From the NCBI GenBank assembly GCA_947646735.1, contig CANTFK010000994.1, forward strand, positions 620,001 through 684,000: 64,000 nt of DNA, in the 5' to 3' direction. Under the pieces are notes generated by a model. That model was not told the DNA's origin. It was given only the letters and a program-made list of their open reading frames with translations, and ran no database searches. Position numbers and translations under genes: made by a program. Every line of letters begins with the position of its first letter. Within the stretch, counting starts at the first letter, position 1. The DNA comes from Peronospora farinosa. Lineage: Eukaryota; Oomycota; Peronosporomycetes; Peronosporales; Peronosporaceae. Below are positions 62,530-64,000 of the stretch, one piece after another.

Positions 62530-64000
62530 GACGACCGATGTAGAAAGTAGGGTGTAGACGCATCGACGAAGGGATGTCCAGTTCGTAGGCATCCCTGTTA
62601 ACCTTAATCACCTTGAATGGACCAATATACCGTGGTGCTAGTTTCAATGTGCCAAGATTTATCACTGATGCGTCGAGTATGCTTGTCGTCGAAAGTAGAA
62701 CCAAATCGCCAGCCTCAAACTTCTCAAGTTTCTTGCGTTCTCGCTGGTCTGCGGACGCCTTCTGCTTATCGACCGCAATGGCGTCGCGCACAAATCGCGC
62801 GATAGATTGACGATGTATCACAAATTCGTCGATAAAAGTAGAGTCCGACAGACGGACTCCAGATGGAGACTGAGCTGCGCTAGCCAAAGGAAAAATATTC
62901 TGTGACTAGGAACGTGTTTTCACTGCATGTAGCGAGTCGAAAAATGTCTTCTCGAGGACGCTAGTGGCAACGAGACATCCGCTGCTTCTCCTCCAACAAG
63001 AGTAAAAGAATCGGACGTACCAAGAAGAGCCGGAACGCGCGGATGACGGCTGTATTCACGAAAAGGGAGTCAATCCAGTCAAAGCGTGAACAGCTTTGTT
63101 TAACGCAAACTCAGTGATGGGAAGGAACTCGCTCCATGACGCAAAAGACGTGGCGTAACTCTGCAAAACAGATTTTAACACGCAATTGACACGCTCGGTC
63201 TGTCCATTCGTTTCTGGGCGCGCGGTAGTAGACATCATCAGACGAGTGCCGAGAATCTCGAACAAGCGAGACCAAAATGTGGTCGTGAAACGAGTATCGA
63301 GTTCGGAAAAATTGTGGCGGGCATGGCATGATGTTTAAAGACCATGTCTACGAAGAGACCCGCGGTCTCCTTGGCCGTGATGGAAGCAGCGACCAGTGAA
63401 AGATTCGCCATCTTACTAAACCTGTACACGATGACTAGAATGCATGTGCGTCCCTGCACATCGGCTAGTAATCCAACGACAAAATCCATGCTCACGGAAA
63501 TTTAAGACTCCTGGCTTATAAGAGAGGGAAAAGCGGGGCCTGTGCCGACGGGGCCGGATTCACACGTAGGCACACCTCACAGGACCGAACCCACTTGCGG
63601 AACCATGAGGCTAATAGAAGTTCCGAGACAGTGCGAAATACGTCTTTTCGAGACCCAGATGGCCACTGCTGGCGCTATTGTAATGCTTGAGGAGAACACG
63701 GGCACGAAGATCGTCGTCTAGTGGAACGATAATACGAGAACTGTCAAACTGATCAATTTGATACATGAGAAACTTTCCATCGAAGGTGGACCGTGCAATG
63801 TGGGCACGAGTGGAAGCTGAGAGCGAACGCAATGCTTCATCATAGGGGTCGCTACAGTAGCGGACGATCGGTCAGTAAAATATATCACGTGAATACGCCT
63901 CTGCGATGTCATCACGCAACGGGCGACCGCGGACACAGCCGTGGTATTAATTCCAAGCGTCGTACACGCGATGCAGTCGTCTTCATCGGCGTCCTCCGTG
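62348..64000 (-). pseudogene. F4 integrase region of pol, degenerate, runs off the window
   Basis: 62348-62887 is the integrase C-terminal domain (EAGDLVLLSTTS, LAPRYIGPFKVI, RLHPTFYIGRLKRYW), closest to F2. 63056-63495 holds core pieces (SMDFVVGLLADVQG, FKHHAMP, ETNGQTERVN) in three frames. 63611-63832 is the region before the zinc-binding domain (SGHLGLEKTYFALSRNFY). The rest of the element lies beyond 64000. Confidence 0.8.

Overview
This window is a gene island between large blocks of nested retrotransposons. It looks like a plant-pathogenic oomycete (Phytophthora or downy-mildew type). The evidence is an RxLR-EER secreted effector gene with WY-like helical repeats, an oomycete-style core promoter (Inr plus flanking element) in front of it, compact genes with GT-AG introns of about 50-110 nt, paired tyrosine-kinase-like (TKL) kinase genes, and dense Ty3/gypsy chromodomain retrotransposons. 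I cannot name the species from the sequence.

Layout. 1-3176 is a decayed family-1 (F1) gypsy remnant with two LTR copies in inverted orientation. 3177-10792 is a decayed family-2 (F2) element that landed inside the right-hand F1 LTR. 10844-13880 is non-coding or undecided. 13881-38082 is the host gene island: myosin (+), cactin (-), an ATG1/ULK-type kinase with two C-terminal Claw-like domains (-), an RNF141-like RING protein (+), methylcrotonoyl-CoA carboxylase beta (+), mitochondrial pyruvate carrier 1 (-), a Kv channel (+), a DUF3228-like protein (+), a DIX-like/J-domain protein (-) and two tandem TKL kinases (+).

38594-64000 is a multi-level nest. An F1 copy (+) is split in gag by a family-3 (F3) element (39436-60457). 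F3 pol is split by about 4.7 kb of non-retroviral DNA carrying a broken RxLR effector gene. That DNA is split in turn by a young, complete F1 element (41971-49997, LTRs that look identical, TGTAT target duplication). The outer F1 gag is cut again near 60691 by a family-4 (F4) element that runs off the window.

Two observations stand out. First, the autophagy-initiating kinase ATG1/ULK appears fused to two tandem copies of the Claw domain normally carried by its scaffold partner FIP200/ATG11. A ULK1-like LIR motif sits between kinase and claws. Second, all four gypsy families carry an extra open frame on the antisense strand. It starts next to the 3' LTR and runs head-on into the integrase/chromodomain end of pol. 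Its products share a layout (acidic or basic/Ser-rich N-terminal part, Trp-rich SWxAF motif in three families, C-terminal coiled coil). It is intact in the young F1 copy.

Exon-intron structures were assembled by eye from GT-AG sites, reading-frame phase and family conservation. No alignment or database search was run.
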